A stretch of DNA of 64,000 nt, from the NCBI GenBank assembly GCA_949318235.1, contig OX439134.1:28962459-29026458 (forward strand), given 5' to 3'. The translations under genes were made by a program, and so were the position numbers. The stretch comes from Ecdyonurus torrentis. Lineage: Eukaryota > Arthropoda > Insecta > Ephemeroptera > Heptageniidae. Within the stretch, counting starts at the first letter, position 1. Every line of letters starts with the position of its first letter. Below are positions 22,570-36,310 of the stretch, in pieces. Below the pieces are notes generated by a model that worked only from the letters and a program-made list of their open reading frames with translations, did no database searches and was not told the origin of the DNA.

Positions 22570-22809
22570 AGGAAGAAAAAGAAGAAGATTTTCAGTATAT
22601 TACATTGAAACCACGAATTATGATATAATATGAAGGTTAGAAAACTTATGACTAGTATGAGACTTTTTCTCATGAAATATTAGGAGGTGGTGATTTTTAT
22701 CTTTTTAGAGTTGAATGTTAATTTTCATCAACAATGGTTTTTGAGAATTGTCTAAACCTGCCGTAAATAATACAACTGGTTATGCAATCATAATTAAGTA
22801 CTTGATTTA

Positions 22810-22843
<34 letters not shown>

Positions 22844-23431
22844 GTAAGTCACGACTTTTGTAATCTAACATATTGATCTGTCAATTTGCATGTCACTGAG
22901 TGAGTTACGTAATACTTTCATTCACGTGATATATTTTTTATAAAACATTATTTATAGTTTCAGACTTAAAGCTTTTAATCTTAAAAAAAATCTAACAAAA
23001 TGAAATCAATATTATTTAATCTCTTTGTTAAAATCTCTTTATTTATTTATTTATGCGTGTATGCGTTTTAAAACAATACAATTAATATTGTTAGTTTGTT
23101 TGTCAAATAAATAACAATAGAAATCGTTACAAAAACCTTTACAAATTCATCATTATATTTCATTTTTTGTTTCATTTTTCATTTCATTTCAAAATTATTA
23201 AAGATGCAAATAAAATATTATAATAATAAAATTTAAATATTTTGTTTCAATCAAAATTTGTGAGGAATATACTAGTTAGTTTAGTACAAATAATTACTTC
23301 AGTTATTTTGGTCAGATATTCGTTTTCACTTTTACTTTTACAGCATTTTATCTTTTTATTAAAAAAATCTTAACATAATATCAACTTTAAAATATAAGTG
23401 AAGAAAAAACATCGTCTACATTATTTTTCAG

Positions 23432-23479
<48 letters not shown>

Positions 23480-23778
23480 ATATGTATGTATGTATATGTT
23501 ATAAAAAAACAGTACAGAGAAATAAAAAAGAGGGCGGGTCTCTTTATAATAAGGTGGCGTGTTTTACACAAACTCCATAGTCGAGGTAAACGTTTCACAT
23601 CACGCAAGCTGAGTATAGGGAGTTCACTGTGCTTGCTTGCTTACTTTAGCTTATCCCGCACTGCGACTATATTGACTCAAAACTGCCCAAAAAACATAAC
23701 GCCCATGTAATAATGTTATGTTGGTACGCATCCTTGCTACCAATTTTACTTGCGAATTTTAATGTTGTTTTTCACTGG
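22570..23778. other. AT-rich non-coding stretch
   Basis: No gene accepted. A T-run lies at 22812-22841 and a (TA)n tract at 23433-23471. The segment 23525-23700 is clearly richer in G+C, with GGGCGGGTCTC and TTATAATAAGG, but no coding frame or splice pattern was convincing. Confidence 0.5.
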
Positions 23779-24070
23779 TATAGCTAGGTTGTACATGCGC
23801 ATGACGTCATATTTAATGCACTTGGATACCTTACTGGAGTAATGAATAGCTTTGATCAGCATTCGTTTTTGTCTATTTTCTTTGGAAAATTCGCTAATTT
23901 TTTTTAGTGTTTTTTACCATATACTTGAGATACTTATTCAACGCATCAATGCTCTCAAAAATATTGTTTTTAAATAGTATTTTTAAACTGGCAAAATTAG
24001 TTATTTTCCTATGCAGCCCATGTTATTGAGTAATCCAAATTGGCGTCGACTAAATGCATAGACCCTATAG
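23779..24070 (+). mobile_element. Family B element, copy 2
   Basis: From TATAGCTAGGTTGTACATGC to AATGCATAGACCCTATA, with TGACGTCA at 23812-23819 and the family landmarks ATGCTCTCAAAAATATTG and TATTTTTAAACTGGCAAAAT. It touches the next B copy at 24066-24070. Confidence 0.75.
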
Positions 24071-24382
24071 AGTGTGTGCATGAAAAAGCACATGCAGGAA
24101 TGCGCTTCGAAGCCATACTGGAGCAATGAATAACACTGCTAAGCATAGGAAAAACGATATTTTTCGCTACTTTCTTTGAGAAATTGGGTATTTTGTTGTT
24201 GTTATTACTATTTTTATCACATACTAGAAATTTTAATTCATTTAACAGAATCAATGCTGTCAAAATTATTACTAATTGTAAGTATTTTTTAAACTAAGAA
24301 AATAAGTCATTTTTCCACTAGCCCGTGTTATTTAGAACTCACGTATGGCGTCCACTTTTATATGAATGCTGTCACCCTTATA
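24066..24382 (+). mobile_element. Family B element, copy 3
   Basis: Begins TATAGAGTGTGTGCATG directly at the end of copy 2, in the same orientation, and ends TGTCACCCTTATA. Keeps CGAAGCCATACTGGAGCAAT and CGTATGGCGTCCAC. No exact CRE octamer; the matching position reads GAAAAAGCACATG. Confidence 0.75.
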
Positions 24383-24938
24383 AATGACTTATATATAATA
24401 TATATGACTATGAGAGACTATGACTATAATATGGGGAACACAAGCCCAAAGCAATGTTGATAAATGTTTTGAAATTGGATGAAACTGAAATTTTCTTTGA
24501 CCCATCTCTTCATATGCCTGCAATGTGACTACAGTCAATCAAAAATAACCAAAAATTAAGACTAACAAAATATTTTGTTGAAATACACTACAAAATCAGA
24601 AATTGATTAACAGCAAAACAACAACAGCTAGCCTTTGTTATAGAATGTGTTTCATCCAAATTTCTTTGCTGGTATTATTTTGTTCTTGCCTAAAAAATAA
24701 TACAAAACTCTTTTAACTCAAAATTGAACAAAAATACTGTGATATTAAACATTTGTGCCGTTTAATTTATTTTCGTATTTTCTATGTTAATATGCATTCC
24801 ATAAAAAAAGAAAAAAAAATGAAATTTATACAGAAAACAATTTTTTTTATATATGTGCATATGAAATATCCGACTCTATTGGAAAAACTTATTTTGAACA
24901 TTAAATTAGCTATACGAAAATATCGATTGGTTATAGTT
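24383..24938. other. AT-rich non-coding stretch
   Basis: No gene or bounded element recognised. Confidence 0.5.
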
Positions 24939-25245
24939 ATATGGTGTATGCGGATGACATCATATTTATTGCACTTGGAGGCCATACTGGAGTAGTGCAT
25001 AACATTGCTCAGCATAGGACAAACTTCATTTAAGCCAATTTTCTTTGAGAAATCGGTTAATTTTTGGTTATTGTTATTTTTCTCACATACTTGAGATACT
25101 AATTCAACATATTTACAGCATCAATGCTCTCAAAAATATTGCATAGTGTTTTTATACTGGCAAAATGATTTTTTTTCCTATGCCACCCATGTTATTGAGT
25201 TATCCAACATGGCGTCGACTTTAACAGGAATGCATAGACCCTATA
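24939..25245 (+). mobile_element. Family B element, copy 4
   Basis: From TATATGGTGTATGCGGATGA to GCATAGACCCTATA. The CRE position reads TGACATCA, one base off. Very close to copy 8 at 52551-52862, sharing TTGGAGGCCATACTGGAG and AGTGCATAACATTGCTCAGC. Confidence 0.8.
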
Positions 25246-26100
25246 TAATTTTAAAATTGTACGAAGTGACAAAAATTTCAAAGCTGCAGAATACAATGTC
25301 GAAAACAGGAATTTCCTCCGGTTTGCTATTGTGTTTAGAATGATCAAAATAATATTTTATATGTAAGCTCCAATGTAAGGGAAGACTAAAAGAAAAGGAC
25401 TTAAAATTTGACGTGTTGATGATTGGTAAGATAAAGTTTTGTTTCAAGGCCAAGAAAGGAAATTAATGCTTTATTTTCTAAGAATTTTATCACGTTTTTA
25501 ATATTTTCTATATTACATTCTTCTTTACTGTACAGTATATTAAGAAATATATGTTTTAATGTCATTTATTATAAATAAAAAATTATTAGAATTAAAAAGT
25601 AAAACGTAGATTGCTGTCTTGATAGTAGTTTTAATCTTTGTTTTTGCTAACATTATAATAAGTGGAAAATTAGATGAAAATAAAAATTGTTTTTTAAAAA
25701 AGCCAAGTTAGCAAAACGATATTTCATTATGAACTTTTAAACTGGATTATGATTACTATACTGTTTTATATATTAAAGATGGATATGTGTCCGTTATTTT
25801 TGTAAAAACTTATTGAAAATATGATTTTTGTGATTTCTTTTATAGTGGATCACACATTGTGGTTTTTTCTTAAAATATAAAGTAAAAAAAAAAAAAAAAA
25901 GTAAAAAAAAGTTTTTTTTTCTGTTTCAGGGAATTATTTTAGTCCATTTTTTTTAATAGCTTAAAACATACTCCCTGGCCAAAATAAGACCAGACAGTTA
26001 TACAACCGGATGCACCTCTTTTTCACAAAGAATTTTTCCAAGATAAACACATTTTTTTAACAGGTGATCAATGTAATATTAAAGTGGTACATTTTATACC
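25246..26100. other. AT-rich non-coding stretch
   Basis: No gene or bounded element recognised. Several A and T runs around 25885-25921. Confidence 0.5.
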
Positions 26101-26602
26101 TATAGGGTGTGTGCGCATGACGTCATTCTGAATGCTTTTCGATGCTCTTCTTGAGCAATGAATAACATCACTCAGTATAGGACAAACCTAGTTTTCGTCC
26201 ATTTTCTTTGGAAAAATAGCTATTTTTTAGTTATGATTATTTTTCTTCCATACTTGAAAAACTAATTCAACCTATTAACAGCATCAATGCTCTCAAAAAA
26301 ATTGCGAAGTATTTTTAAACTGGCAAAATGGGTCATTTTCCCATACTTGCCCATGTTATTTAGCGCTCACTTATGGCGTTCAAAAAATTCAAAATTCAAA
26401 ATTTCTTTATTTCTCTCTTTCCTGCAATCGTATACAATATACATCGTATTCGTCAAGGTTAATTAACAGACAGAAAAAGTCAAAACACTTACATACTATA
26501 TGCACATTTGGTGCTACTTTTACATTTATATTTATATTATTATTAAAATCAATAAAAACATAGCTGTGGGCTTAACTTTAACATGAATGAAACCACCCTA
26601 TA
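26101..26602 (+). mobile_element. Family B element, copy 5, split by a LINE tail
   Basis: Starts TATAGGGTGTGTGCGCATGA, with TGACGTCA at 26118-26125, and proceeds normally to CTTATGGCG (about 26378). It resumes at ACTTTAACATGAATG (about 26575) and ends ACCACCCTATA. The interruption is a reversed LINE-like tail. Confidence 0.75.
26380..26574 (-). mobile_element. LINE-like 3' tail (family R), nested in B
   Basis: Reads on the minus strand as a body containing ACGATGTATATTG and GAGAGAAATAAAGAAATT, then TTGAATTTTGAATT repeats, the same layout as 1835-1953. It is 5'-truncated, with no coding sequence. A clear target duplication was not found. Confidence 0.6.
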
Positions 26603-27800
26603 ACTTGATTAGAATCCGAGAAAAGGGGGTACTTTCGGTTGCAATAACCTCATATTGGTTTGGTATTAATTATGAAAGCGTGACTGGAATCCATCTTATT
26701 GTAACCGCAGTAGTTTTCTCGACAATCGCATAAAAAAATTGTACTGCAATGCTATAAAGGATAGGAAATTATTTTGCAGAGACAGCTTATGGTTTTTTCC
26801 CTCGTGAATATGATTGATTGCGTCACCACTAGTAACGAGTCATGAATCACATTTTTATAAAAAAAATAATAATAATAATAAAACCTATTCCTAGCATACG
26901 CTATTTTAAAGAAGTTTCTTCAACCGTTTAATGCGTGATATAATATTTAATTTATGTCATAATATCTACACTTTTATGAGGTTCAAGCCTCATCATTTGC
27001 GGTTTATGGGCGTTACGTCACGTATGTCAACCATTTCAAAAATAATGGATCTTTTATTAAATATAAAATATTTAAGGGAAAATAAACTACTAAAGAATGC
27101 CTAATTTGATTTTTTTTTTTTGTAGAAACCTAAATATGGTTAGTAATTAAAGTGGTTAGTAATTATGGTAAAAAAATTTACATTGCAAAAGTGGATTCAA
27201 TAGACCTCTTTAATATTCAATATTACGTCATGGATATTTTTAATGGAAACAATAATGTAAAATGTTTTTTGCAATATGTTCATGATATTATCTGCTATTA
27301 CCATCTGCTATCATTTAAAATTATAATTTTATCTCATAATTTTTTATTATTATTATTTTTAAGGAAAGTCAGCAATAGTAATTCTCTACTCGTTTTTCTT
27401 CATAGTGGTGCTTCAAACCAAAAGAAACTCAAATATGTAAAAATCATGGACTGGCAATGTGACAAATTCTGAATCATCAAGTTTTAAAATTTAGTTCAAT
27501 GTTCAAGCCTACTTTCCCCTCCATACTTCAATAAATACTGAAATTTTTATCAAGTGTAACTGACACAATAAACTTTACAGAAATAAAGAATTTTGACCGC
27601 AATAGACAAAATAAAGTATCAAAATTGGGCAAGTAAAATTGTCTGTTTCTTGGATAACAATAAAATAAAACAAAATCTTAAGATTTTGAACCCTCCTCTT
27701 AAAGTATTGTTGGAAGTCTCCCATACTCCAAATAAAAAAAAAAAAAAAAAAAACTTTTCAACAATAAAAAAGTAACTAATAAGTAAATACAGGTATATTA
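26603..27800. other. AT-rich non-coding stretch
   Basis: No gene accepted. The frame at 27152-27472 is hydrophobic low-complexity sequence without a family signature. Confidence 0.5.
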
Positions 27801-28136
27801 TTAAGACGCAAAATCAGCTACTGTGAGATTTTAGTAAAAAGTTGTAAATAAAGAAATATCTGAAATTTTGCACAGGATAAAGTATCTTCAAAATGTAAGA
27901 AAAAAAAATGTGGGTCACCATACTAGATATTAAATCATGAATTTTTGAAGTATGAAACCCATAATATCTCATGATAATATCAATAATATTTTCTTTCTTA
28001 TCTGACGGTCACAATTTCTCAGTTTCTGTAAATTTTATCATAGGTAGCTGTTACTATTAACTTTCAAATGGCATCATGACATAAAGTTTATGAGTTTCCT
28101 TTTTAAATTTTGAGATATATGCCATGTGTAATCCTC
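27801..28136 (-). mobile_element. Family Q element, copy 3
   Basis: Reverse orientation of copies 1 and 2. It starts TTAAGACGCAAAATCAGCTA and contains AAAAAGTTGTAAATAAAGAA, GGTCACCATACTAGAT and ATTTTGAGATATATGCCAT. The divergence is similar to that between copies 1 and 2. Confidence 0.65.
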
Positions 28137-29762
28137 ATGTAAAAATATGACATTTTAAATTAATCTGACAATTAAAATTAAATCTCTCATCATCAATTTA
28201 TATAAATATTAATTAATGCAATAAAAACATAAAGAGATTACGTAAAAAAATAATTGGTTTTGATTATTATAAAAAATATATCGGTATATAATTAGTGCAC
28301 GGTATTAAAATATTTATTGAAAATTATTTTAATAATATAATAGCCAATGTTATAAAAATAAGAGCTTTAAAAATTAATTGAAATAGCTATTGAAATTTTA
28401 TGGTAAAGTAATTACATAATAAAATAGCTTTAGTTTAAATATATAATGTTGATTATTTTTATAACACGACGATAAAATATTTAAATTTATTTTAATATGC
28501 TTTATTTTGCGTGTAATTTTAATATTTTAAAATGAAAATTTATAACAATTATTTTTAAGCTACTTTTTTGCAATTTTTAGTGATTTAAGAACTTGTATGA
28601 GAGTATACAACTATAAAATTAACTGTCTTTTTAGTGATACTGTTTGCGTAATTATATCATACCTTATGTGTAAAAGAGATTAAACTTGGTTTATACGCAA
28701 CTTGTGCATTCATACAATGCAATAGTTTTATTTTGTGTGTTAGTTATTGGGGCAGTGCTCTAGCCAATAACAGACGATGCGGTAAACGGATGAAAATTTT
28801 GTGATCTAGAAAATTGAAATTGTCATTTTTTTCATTTATTTGCGCAGTTCTCAAAGTGACCATCTACACCAAACAACATACCCTTTTTAATTGAATAAAA
28901 ACAAAGTGGGAATGTCAAAACTACCATGTCCACTAACCCACGTATGAAGAAAAATTCAACTTATGCAACCCGCACAACTTTTTATTGTTGTATGCTGACC
29001 CTGAAGTCAGGAGTGTGTCAAATTTGTGTGTTTTGATGATGCGGTAAAAGGACAAGAATACTTAATTTTCTATTTTATCATTTTTTTTTTATTTTTTTTT
29101 TTTTTATGTAAATCAAGAAAACCAGAAAAACTTTAATTTTTATTTTTTAGATATTTATGACCTGTTTTGATTATTCAATGTGTTTTTTTTAATGTAGAGT
29201 ACATGAAATCATATCATAGTGAATATATTTCACCATAAATATGAAAGAACTTTTTTCCATTGTTGAAAATAGTAATTATCATGACGGCTATCTTATAAAA
29301 CAACAACACAACGATGGTGTTAGTAAACCTTGGTTATCATGTTCTAAAGCACGAAAATATGACAGTCGACTAATGCATTGCGCATTTTTTTTGTGCACGG
29401 TAATAATAATGATTTAATAATTAACAGATTTTATTGAGTGAAATCAGGCGTACATTTTCTCAATTTACATTGCAATCAGTTACAAGTTATATTGATAGTG
29501 TTAGACTTGTCACGTTACAAATTATTTTCAATAATTGTGTTAATACATTTTAATTAAAATGAGTTCATTTATCTAATCAAACTTTGATCAAATAAAATAT
29601 CTGGGTTTTTATTGGTTTGACTTAAAGCTAAGATGTTTATCTAGGGCACCCACCCACTGGTTTAAAACTTCTTAAACACCTCAGAAAATGGTTTAAAAAA
29701 TTATTTAACATAAATTCGATCGCAGCGCCACCTGCCTGAACTGCTACGTGACCCATTCCCCC
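28137..29762. other. AT-rich non-coding stretch
   Basis: No gene. Small structures only: GTTATTGG...CCAATAAC at 28744-28769, two direct copies of GATGCGGTAAA (28777 and 29038), and an isolated ATGCAACCCGCACAAC segment near 28964 shared with family C. Confidence 0.5.
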
Positions 29763-30172
29763 TTAAAGCCCTTGTCATTTACTTACTTTTTTATCATTTA
29801 GAATACTAGATTGATAAATACCATACCTTATTATTCATGTATTAGACACCATCACGTTGATTTTGTATTTGTTTTCGTTTATTTTCCTTTTTGCGGTTAT
29901 ATCACGTATCTGACGTCACAATATGTACCGCCGCCAATCACAGTCACCGCTCTGGTCTCGTGATAAATTTAAGCCCCTCCCTCAAGTTCTACCTTTATCA
30001 CGACCTCATCGGTACATTGTGACGTCAGATACGTGATATAACAGTCAAAAAGAAAATAAATAGCAATAAATACAAAATCAACGTGTTGGTGTCTAATTCA
30101 TGGATAATAAAGTATGGTAATTATCAATCTAGTATTCTAAATGATAAAAAAGTAAGTTGAAAAGGGCTTTAA
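29763..30172. mobile_element. Family E foldback element, copy 2
   Basis: From TTAAAGCCCTTGTCATTTAC to TGAAAAGGGCTTTAA, with CRE octamers at 29911-29918 and 30020-30027. The asymmetric centre (CCGCCGCCAATCACAG, then AAGCCCCTCCCTCAAG) is the reverse complement of the centre in copy 1. A small insertion (AATAGCAAT) lies in the right arm. Confidence 0.9.
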
Positions 30173-30293
30173 TAAATTTTAATTAAAATGAGTTCATTTA
30201 TTTAATCAAACTTTGATTTAAGTTAGATGTATTTTCATTTTAAATTTTATAATTATTTATAATGAATATTTATATATTTAATACTTATGTGGA

Positions 30294-30312
30294 GAAAGAG
30301 AGAGAAAGAGAT

Positions 30313-30377
<65 letters not shown>

Positions 30378-30383
30378 GAGAGA

Positions 30384-30414
<31 letters not shown>
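30294..30414. repeat. (GA)n microsatellite
   Basis: Interrupted (AG)n with minor GATAGACAG and TGAG variants. The frames read from it are artefacts. Confidence 0.98.
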
Positions 30415-31279
30415 ACGGTAACAGGTTTACAAAATAGCCTAATTACGTTAGGATCACAAAATGTGCAACAGTGCAAAAAATTAATTTACGTTAGCATAAT
30501 TCAATAAAGAAATATCTCTATACACTAAATTATGTTCATATTAATTTAAATAATGTATACATTCCATTAAAATACAAAGAAATTAGATATTATTTATATA
30601 TTTAATTATTGAATTGAATTAAATTTATAATTAAATAATAATTAGTGATTTTTAACGCTAATTAAATCGCTAACAAATTACATATTGACATTGGTAATAA
30701 TTTATAAATAAAGTATACAAGCATATAAATAATTACTCATTATTTGTTTTATCATTCATTTATTTGTTTATGTATTTTAATATAACGTAATAGAAACGAG
30801 TCAGTAAAACAGCTATTGACAATAAAATAAATTATTGGCATTTTTTTAAATTCTGAATTGAAGCTTGAAATGAAACTGCAGAGAGAGATAAATCGTCCGT
30901 ACAAATAAAAAATAAAAAAAAAAGCAATAATTTTATCGTCACGAATACTTGTACTGTGATAAATACTTCAACGTTAAGGAAAATTATTGCTACAATATAT
31001 TTCTTCTCTGAAATGTCTTTTATCATCGCTCGATTGCAATTCGTACATACGTAATTTACCGTAACAAATAATTTGATATGCAATTTTTATACACAAGATT
31101 ATGCAGTCATATTGTATTCTGTTCTATACTCTAGTTGTATAAATTAATGACATTATTTGACTATTGGCAGTTGCTATGGTAACGCAATTTGCATATTTAT
31201 AATGATTTTATAGTCCTAAAAATCACCTAGTATTTACATTCAAAATACTGCAACAACATATTAATATATTGTATTATAG

Positions 31280-31401
<122 letters not shown>

Positions 31402-33129
31402 CGAAACGTTTCACTGATTTTTTTATATAAATATAATTATAACTTTTTCGTTTTTTATTTTTTATTTATTATTATTTTTTATATTATATATTTTTATATA
31501 TTTTTTCAGAGCTTATGTGAAAAAGTATTATAGTGGAAAAAATTCATTAGAGCAAAATAAATGAATAACTAGAGTGAATATATAGCGTGAGAGTTCACTA
31601 ACTTTCAACAGTGAACGTAACTATGGCTTCAATTTAAAAAACATTAATATTATACTTATTGAGAAATTGAAATTTTAAGGTATGTCACAACTGCAAATAG
31701 ACCGCATTTATATATTTTTATTAGAATTACCATTGAGTTTGAAATAAGCTTAGAATTTCAAATATACTCCATTCAAAATTCACAAAACAATTAAGAAAGA
31801 AAATATGTTAAAAACATTTAAAAGAGCTTGTTCTGTAAAGTAAAGTGAATCTCAACAACAGTGATTGGCTGACCAACAAAATACGACACATTCATTGGTT
31901 AATCTTGTTTTTTGAGCCAACAAAATTGAGTCGCATGAAGAGCATGGAACTTTTTTTTGTGGAGTTTCTTTCATTCTTATCAAGTTCAAAGTTCTAAACG
32001 AAGACATAACAATGATCGACCATTGTGTATAAACGTAGTAAACAGGTAACGACGTCATAATCAGCTGTTATAACAAAGGAACATTTTCGAAGCCGGCTCA
32101 ATTTTTGTGTGTAGTTTATAGAACGAGCTAAGATATTACTTAAAATATAAGTTTTTTTAATCTCTCTCTCTCTCTCTCTCTCTTTTAAGTGAGCTGATCG
32201 ACAGGATACAAACTTTTTGTTGAAACGATAAGTTAAAAACTTAAGCTAATCTTGAAGCTTTTATATTTGAGAGAGAGAGAGAGAGAGAATTTTAAAACTT
32301 CAATATCTCTCTACTAAAAAAAAGCTGTACAAAATATAAATATAAAATGAAAATAATTTTCTTAATTATAAATTTACTGTACTTTCTCATAAAATTTTAA
32401 ATTATATTTAAATAAAACAAAGTTTTAATTGTTATATGTAACAATTATAACATAAAAGAGTGATGTTCTTATATGAAACCATATTATATAATTAGTCACA
32501 AATGAAAAGTTAAATATTAATTAGTTGACGTGAAAAGGGAAGAAGAGAAAAGAGATCAAAATATTCATTTCTCTCTTGTGGGTTGGTAATTAAAACTATG
32601 AGGGGGGAGTTAACATTTCTGACATACAATACATGATGATAATTATCACTTCTATATAGTTTGGGAGAGAAAAGTTAGCACGCATCTCTCTCTCTCGCTT
32701 ACTTTCCATTCACTTCATGTACAATTATAGAGATTACAGATTTTATCTATACAATTATCAACAATTGAACATTTTTTTTACGGTAACATTTCAATATAAT
32801 TCAATGAGCTTAATCGGTGGTACAGTACATGCTTGCTAATTACAGGCTGCAAGAGAATAGCACTGAGATGCCTAATTTCATAATATACTTAATTAACATT
32901 GCAAAACCATTGCAATTTTTTTTCTTCTTTTAATTATACCAAGGTAGGAAAAAATTATTTACACAAAATAAATAAAAATTCACAAATAATGCTTTACAAC
33001 GAAGTTATCCGATTAAATAGCTCACTGTTTTGTTGCTAGATGAATAATGACTGTTTTACTATGTTGTAATGTAAAGTAATTTTGCATTTTTTTTTTAGCG
33101 TGGAAAAGCATGGGAATGGAAAGTATGGT

Positions 33130-33416
33130 AATAGACCCCTTGCACATCCTTGCGCTTTGTCGCCATGTTTGTGGTGCCTAATGCATTGACAGCATAGGAG
33201 AAACATAATTTCTACTAATTTTTCACTTAAAATAAGAGTTTATTTCAACTGATCGAATTTTTCTCATATTCTTGTAGCTTATTGGGGGCTTTGGTTGAGC
33301 TTTGAAGCTTCTTTTGCTATAAAAATAATAAAAATGACGTTTTTCCTATGCTGGCCTATGTATTCCTGACCAACAAAATGACGGCTCTTAAATATGAATG
33401 CAACCGGTCTACAGTA
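33130..33416 (+). mobile_element. Distant relative of family B
   Basis: Keeps the B order of segments: ATAGACCCCTTGCAC start, GACAGCATAGGAGAAACATA, TTTTTCCTATGCTGGCCTATG, then GAATGCAACCGGTCT. Sequence identity to the other B copies is low. No CRE octamer. Confidence 0.45.
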
Positions 33417-34276
33417 CAAGCTATCGGCAGGCCGCAGTTATCGGCAGTTATATATTTTTTTAATACCTTTCACTAACTTTAGAGCTTTGAAATTTTAGCA
33501 CAAAAGAGATTCTTAAGCAATCATTTATGTGTAAAAATTTCAAAACTCTCAAATAAGTAGAACGTATTATAAAAAAGCAGCAAAGACAAGTGCCCGATAA
33601 ATGCGGCAATCATGCCGATAACTAGTATAATTACCATACAGGATATTTGAGACAACACAGTTTACTAAAAGTATCTTCTTTTCTAATAAAAAATACTGGA
33701 AACTTTTATGTGTTTTAATAAAATAACAAATTTCAGCATTTTTGTTTCGTCGGAATCCCACAATTGAGGTTACCAACAAATAACTAAAAGAATAAATTAT
33801 TTCTCTATTATAATTAATATTCAATTCAGGTTATCTTTATAAGAAATTATAGTTCAGAAAAGAAATTACATTAAAAATTCCAAGTCATACTTAATTATAT
33901 CTTGAAAATAGAATGAAAAAAAAAATTTGAAAGTGATTTAAATGTAAATTAGTTTATGGATCAGTAGGAAATTCAATTTAAAAAGAAAAACTTGTTATAA
34001 ATTGATAACTTCTTTTATAATAAAATATTGATAAAGTTTTTCAAGCTAAATGCCACGATAAAGTAATATTAATAGTTTTTATCGTTATTTATTATTTTTT
34101 TTTTTTTTACAGAAAATATAATTTCTTTAAAAAAAATAATTTAATTTTTTAGGTAAGTGCTCTTTTCAAGAATAATAAATATGTCATCAGTTCATCAGTA
34201 ATATATTACAGGCTCGTGAACAAAAATCAATAAGTTACAATTTTGCTGCCGTTTTCAGCAATTTTTATTTTGTGAA

Positions 34277-34374
<98 letters not shown>

Positions 34375-34579
34375 TTGTGCTAAACCTCCATAGTCCCGCC
34401 AAGATAGAAGTTTTAGCGACAGGTAAAATAGAAACTACACACATGGGGTTAGGTTTAATAGTGGGCCAGTCATATTGTTAGGCGTAAACCTCGCCCTTTC
34501 AAAATGTTGTATATTTTTTTTCTCTATGCATTTTTTTTTTAATAAAGACGATTATTTATTTTATTTATTTATTTATTTT
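33417..34579. other. AT-rich non-coding stretch with a (TC)n tract
   Basis: No gene. A (TC)n microsatellite of about 44 units occupies 34280-34367. Confidence 0.55.
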
Positions 34580-34652
34580 ATGGGTCGGCCATGGCCTAAA
34601 TCACAGCCCGGTATTTGACATGTAAGACCTATAGAAACCATAGAAACTTTTT
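34580..34652 (-). mobile_element. SINE body fragment
   Basis: GGCCATGGCCTAAATCACAG, then CCCGGTATTTGACATG and CTATAGAAACCATAGAAAC closely parallel 37083-37146 of the fuller SINE. The tRNA-like head is not present here. Confidence 0.6.
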
Positions 34653-36232
34653 AATAGGCTGATAAGTGGTTGTTTCACAATATATGAAAAATAAATTTTG
34701 TTATTATAACAGGTTACAGTATATAGCATAGTTATTATACTGTCTTGCAAAACTATGTATGTTGTTTCAATGTATGTCGCAATGACATAATAAATGCAGT
34801 ATAAATTATGCAACTTTTTATTTCTGTATATATGTTATTTGCTAAGATTCTTAAAATAGAGTTAAGAGCCCTTATGACCGCTGCGCAGAAAAGTTTTTAA
34901 TCTTTATTCTGCAACTACATGGTACGTGACAAAAATGCAACATAAATTGTGTAGTTTATTACACCCGTGAAAAAAAATTAATAAGAGTAATACTAATAAT
35001 AATAAGTTATTTCAAAAAAAAAAAAAGTATTTTTTTTTTTATTTTATTTTTTATTTTTTTATTTTTCCCATAATAGTTTTAAAATTTGGTATACATGTAA
35101 CACGCTGATACTCTATAAAAAAATTCTAAAAAATTGAATGCTGTTCCACGGACTGCGCTAATATATACTCCTACAGGATAACCCCTTAAGTTTGCATAAT
35201 TATTACGTAACATTTATGTTCGTGTAAATTAATATAAAATTTTATCTACCCATATAAATTCATTGCATTACCATAAGGTAAAACATGATTTTCTACTTTT
35301 ATTTATTTATTTTTTACCTCATAAATCCAGTACACCTCTAATTTTCTACACGAAGTAAAACGTACCATATTTTTGTAAATTATTATAAATCAGTTTATTC
35401 TCTGGCAGTGTTAATAAAAACTAACACGGTTGAGATGTTTATACTGTTAACATGTTACTGTTGTTGTTGTTGTTATTGAACGAACGTGAAGGGAGGTCAC
35501 TTGTTTGTTACTTTTTCTATGGTGAAAAACTATCGCTTAACTCATTTTACATCGATCTGTGTGTAGAAAACGTATGGGTGGAGTTTACAATGCTACGAAG
35601 AGAAGCAAATAGCAATATTTATATTTCAATAGTAAAAAAACTGCTTTTATCTGCAAATACAAACTTTTGTGTACTGAAGTATAGCAGAGATTATTTTGCA
35701 TAAAATAGTGTTTGTGGGTTTGCATTTTTTTTTATTGTTTTTTATGGATGTAAACTTTCAATTCTATAATATTTTATCACTATAATCGAAATAAGTAAAT
35801 TTAAAAGTTGAATTTGCGAGCGTTTATGTTGTTTTACATATATATTTTTTTCTATTATTATTTAATATAAAGTGAATGCTATAATTTTTTGTTTATGTAG
35901 ATCAGATTTCATTTCAAATTATTGAATCAAAATTTGGTGCTTTGTAACAAAATGAATTAATTGCATTTTTTTTTATCGATTATAGTAGTTATATACAAAT
36001 CCTAGTATTCAAATATTAAAAATCCCTTGCAAATATGAGTCACTTTTTTTTTTTTTTTTTTTTTTTTTTTAATGAATATTTTGATACTGAATACCTAAAA
36101 GATAAGAACCTATAAGTGATTTTATGGACTCTGAATAAAAAAGATTATATAATTTTATGTATATAAATTAAATTAATACATTAAATCATACATAAAACAA
36201 TCTTTTATAACCCTTGCATATTATTGCTATTT

Positions 36233-36310
<78 letters not shown>

